Of a DNA stretch of 7,478 nt, positions 5,818 through 7,478 are shown piece by piece; position 1 is the stretch's first letter, and every line of letters starts with the position of its first letter. The position numbers were made by a program, and so were the translations under genes. The notes under the pieces are model-generated. The model ran no database searches. It had not been told where the DNA came from and saw only the letters and a list, made by a program, of their open reading frames with translations. Source of the DNA: Thermomicrobiales bacterium (GTDB lineage Bacteria > Chloroflexota > Chloroflexia > Thermomicrobiales > UBA6265); NCBI GenBank assembly GCA_025937615.1, contig JAICRA010000066.1, positions 1 through 7,478 on the forward strand, in the 5' to 3' direction.

Positions 5818-7406
5818 CGCATCCCGTCACCCATGACCCATCACCCAACACCTTCGTCCCGCCCGCGGTCGCCATGCGCGACATCAGCAAGCGCTTCGGC
5901 CCGGTGGTGGCCAATGATCACGTCGATTTCGAAGCGTCCTGGGGTGAAGTCCACGCCCTGATTGGAGAGAACGGCGCCGGCAAGTCGACGCTGATGAGCA
6001 TCCTGGCGGGGCTCTACCGGCCGGACAGTGGCCAGGTCGAGATCGACGGCATGCCGGTCCGGTTGCGGTCACCCCGCGACGCGATCGCGCGCGGCATCGG
6101 CATGGTCTACCAGCACTTCATGCTCATCGACCCCTTCACGGTCACGGAAAACGTGGTCCTCGGCGAACAGCGGTCAGGCGTCGATTTGCAGACGGTGCGG
6201 GTCGAGCGGGAGCTCGACACACTGAGCGAGCGATATGGTCTCTACGTCGATCCGCGAGCAAGGATCTGGCAGCTCTCGGTCGGTGAGCAGCAGCGGGTGG
6301 AGATCCTCCGCCTGCTTTATCTCGGAGCGCGCATCCTCGTTTTCGACGAACCGACCGCCGTCCTCACCCCGCAGGAGTCCCAGAGTCTATTGCAGACGCT
6401 CCGCGGCATGGCGGCGCAGGGCTTCAGCATCGTTTTCATCTCGCACAAACTCGATGAGGTGCTGGAGGTCGCCGACCGCGTCAGCGTCCTACGCCGGGGT
6501 CAGATCGTAGGGACGACTCGGGCAGATGAAACTGACCGCCGCACGCTGGCCCGGCTCATGGTGGGACGCGAGCTGGCCGATTTCGTCGAGCATCCTGCCG
6601 ACGAGCCGCATGAGGCCGTAACTCCGGGGTCGACAGTCCTGGAGCTACGCGGCGTCAACGCCCTTGGGGACAAAGGAGTGCCCGCGCTGCGCGGCGTCGA
6701 TCTGGAGGTGCGCGCGGGCGAAACCGTTGGTATCGCGGGCGTCGCCGGGAATGGGCAGCGCGAGCTCGCCGAGATCGTGACCGGACTGAGGCCTGTGACC
6801 GAGGGGGCCGTCCGGATCGACGGCAAAACGATGACCAACCGGCCGGCGGCGGAAATCGCCCGAGCCGGGGTGGCGCATATCCCCGAAGACCGACTGGCAA
6901 CAGGGCTGATCGGGGGCATGGACCTTTCCGAAAATGCCATCCTGCGCGAGTATGCGCAGCCGCCGCTCTGCAGCGGTCCGTTCCTATCGAGCAAGGCGGT
7001 CGCCGCCTTCACTGACCGCCTCATTGCCGATCACGACGTGAAGACGCCGGGCCGGTGGGCAAAGCTGCGCACACTCTCAGGTGGGAACCAGCAAAAACTC
7101 CTTCTCGCACGCGAGCTGGCCGGTCAACCCCGTCTGATTGTCGCGGTTCATCCCACCCGCGGCGTCGACGTTGGCGCCACAGAAGCGATCCATGACGCGT
7201 TGCGGAAGCAGCGAGCGCGGGGCGCCGCCACCCTCCTGATCTCCGAGGACCTGGACGAACTGCTCGCCCTCTCGGACCGTATCGCCGTCCTCTTCGATGG
7301 ACGCGTGATGGGTGTTCTGCCCGCCCGTGGAGTTAATCTGGAGGAGATCGGTCTCCTAATGGCCGGAGTCGGGAGTCGGGAGTTGGACGTCGGGACTGAT
7401 GTCTAG
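5799..7406 (+). CDS. ABC transporter ATPase, tandem nucleotide-binding domains (nucleoside/BMP type)
   Basis: This 535-residue cytosolic protein would power the importer served by the BMP protein. Domain 1 (about 22-260) is complete: Walker A GENGAGKST 56-64, Q-loop Q105 in MVYQHFMLIDPFTVTENVVL, signature LSVGEQQ 159-165, Walker B ILVFDEP with D183-E184, and H-loop H216. LSVGEQQRVEI is the usual signature of this subfamily. Domain 2 (about 280-520) is degenerate as in relatives: GVAGNGQRE at 314-322 in place of Walker A, a good signature LSGGNQQK 426-433, and VHPTRGVDVG in place of Walker B with H451, where Gln or Asn is more common. Length is slightly above the ~500 usual, owing to both ends. 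The ATG at 5799 is the only ATG/GTG/TTG in frame between the stop at 5769 and M26 (5874), which falls inside the first strand. Residues ~7-19 and the last ~13 (GVGSRELDVGTDV) are encoded by repeat DNA and look non-conserved. The stop is TAG; permease genes are expected next. Confidence 0.93.
   Translation: MTLSASSHPVTHDPSPNTFVPPAVAMRDISKRFGPVVANDHVDFEASWGEVHALIGENGAGKSTLMSILAGLYRPDSGQVEIDGMPVRLRSPRDAIARGIGMVYQHFMLIDPFTVTENVVLGEQRSGVDLQTVRVERELDTLSERYGLYVDPRARIWQLSVGEQQRVEILRLLYLGARILVFDEPTAVLTPQESQSLLQTLRGMAAQGFSIVFISHKLDEVLEVADRVSVLRRGQIVGTTRADETDRRTLARLMVGRELADFVEHPADEPHEAVTPGSTVLELRGVNALGDKGVPALRGVDLEVRAGETVGIAGVAGNGQRELAEIVTGLRPVTEGAVRIDGKTMTNRPAAEIARAGVAHIPEDRLATGLIGGMDLSENAILREYAQPPLCSGPFLSSKAVAAFTDRLIADHDVKTPGRWAKLRTLSGGNQQKLLLARELAGQPRLIVAVHPTRGVDVGATEAIHDALRKQRARGAATLLISEDLDELLALSDRIAVLFDGRVMGVLPARGVNLEEIGLLMAGVGSRELDVGTDV
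5819..5853 (-). repeat. Tandem GGGTNNN heptamers, minus strand, inside the ATPase N-terminus
   Basis: Read on the minus strand from 5853 the units are AGGTGTT, GGGTGAT, GGGTCAT, GGGTGAC and GGGATGC, five in perfect seven-base phase. They face the plus-strand array across 24 bases and encode residues ~7-19 of the ATPase (SHPVTHDPSPNTF), so the repeat has entered or created coding sequence. Confidence 0.8.
7365..7399 (+). repeat. GGAGTCG-type heptamer array at the ATPase 3' end
   Basis: The units are GGAGTCG, GGAGTCG, GGAGTTG, GACGTCG and GGACTGA, decaying toward the right. They encode the tail after LLMAGV in the ATPase, where family members normally end. The sequence differs from the GGGTNNN units near 5759 but has the same unit length. 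Confidence 0.75.
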
Positions 7407-7478
7407 CCTTCTCGCCGTCTCGCCGTCTCCGCATAGAGCGGGTACCGGCGCCTTCGCGCTGGGCGATCGCGCTCGTCA
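7399..7478 (+). CDS. Possible start of a permease gene (cut by window end, frame uncertain)
   Basis: An ABC permease gene is expected here. ATG at 7399 overlaps the ATPase stop by 8 bases, a common coupling arrangement, and its frame stays open to the end, but the product (MSSLLAVSPSPHRAGTGAF...) is not permease-like. The next frame (open from 7400) reads RIERVPAPSRWAIALV, much more like the basic-then-hydrophobic N-terminus of a permease, yet it has no ATG, GTG or TTG in the window. The true start may lie past the edge. The two frames would join if the 8-base repeat at 7410-7430 had one more copy. Confidence 0.25.
   Translation, partial: MSSLLAVSPSPHRAGTGAFALGDRAR
7410..7430 (+). repeat. 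TCTCGCCG octamer repeat, about 2.6 copies
   Basis: TCTCGCCG occurs at 7410-7417 and 7418-7425, followed by TCTCC. It lies just after the ATPase stop, in the likely start region of the next gene. Since eight is not a multiple of three, copy changes would shift any reading frame crossing it. Confidence 0.65.

Noticed and set aside
5759..5853. CRISPR-like array
   Set aside because: Units are seven bases, directly adjacent, without spacers, and occur in opposing orientations.
4700..5914. Long minus-strand open frame (about 404 codons) opposite the BMP and ATPase genes
   Set aside because: It is antisense to well-recognised proteins, its product resembles no family I know, and long antisense frames are expected in GC-rich coding DNA. 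The same holds for the minus-strand frame at 3037-3948.
6738..7170. Loss of Walker motifs in the second ATPase domain as a sign of decay
   Set aside because: A degenerate second site with GNGQRE and PTRGxDVG is normal for tandem-domain nucleoside and sugar ATPases; only H451 departs slightly from the usual residue.

Overview
The window reads as one plus-strand gene cluster for purine catabolism and uptake from a GC-rich bacterium. The substrate-binding protein has a mature N-terminus of the AQDATPA type, and the enzymes resemble what I recall from Chloroflexota of the Thermomicrobia/Sphaerobacter kind. That assignment is inference from style, with no rRNA or marker gene to support it.

Layout: (1) the last ~130 residues of an allantoinase (cut by the window start); (2) a 471-residue protein fusing the FAD subunit (N-terminal) to the [2Fe-2S] subunit (C-terminal) of a xanthine dehydrogenase-type molybdenum hydroxylase; (3) overlapping it by 4 bases, the molybdopterin-binding large subunit, whose frame is intact for about 737 codons except for one in-frame TAG at 2386-2388; (4) a small DUF3830 (cyclophilin-like fold) protein; (5) a secreted BMP/PnrA-type substrate-binding protein; (6) a tandem-domain ABC ATPase of the nucleoside/BMP type; (7) possibly the first codons of the permease at the right edge. 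No stretch over 300 bases lacks a gene.

Probable joint role: the transporter brings in a purine base or nucleoside, the molybdenum enzyme oxidises hypoxanthine/xanthine to urate, and allantoinase acts further down after urate has become allantoin through genes outside the window. The true substrates are inferred from context.

The main oddities are the single amber codon in an otherwise well-preserved enzyme gene, the FAD-then-FeS fusion order (the reverse of the classical arrangement), two facing arrays of GGGTNNN heptamers that flank and enter the start of the ATPase gene, and further 7- and 8-base tandem repeats at the ATPase/permease junction. An 18-base perfect palindrome lies across the allantoinase stop codon.
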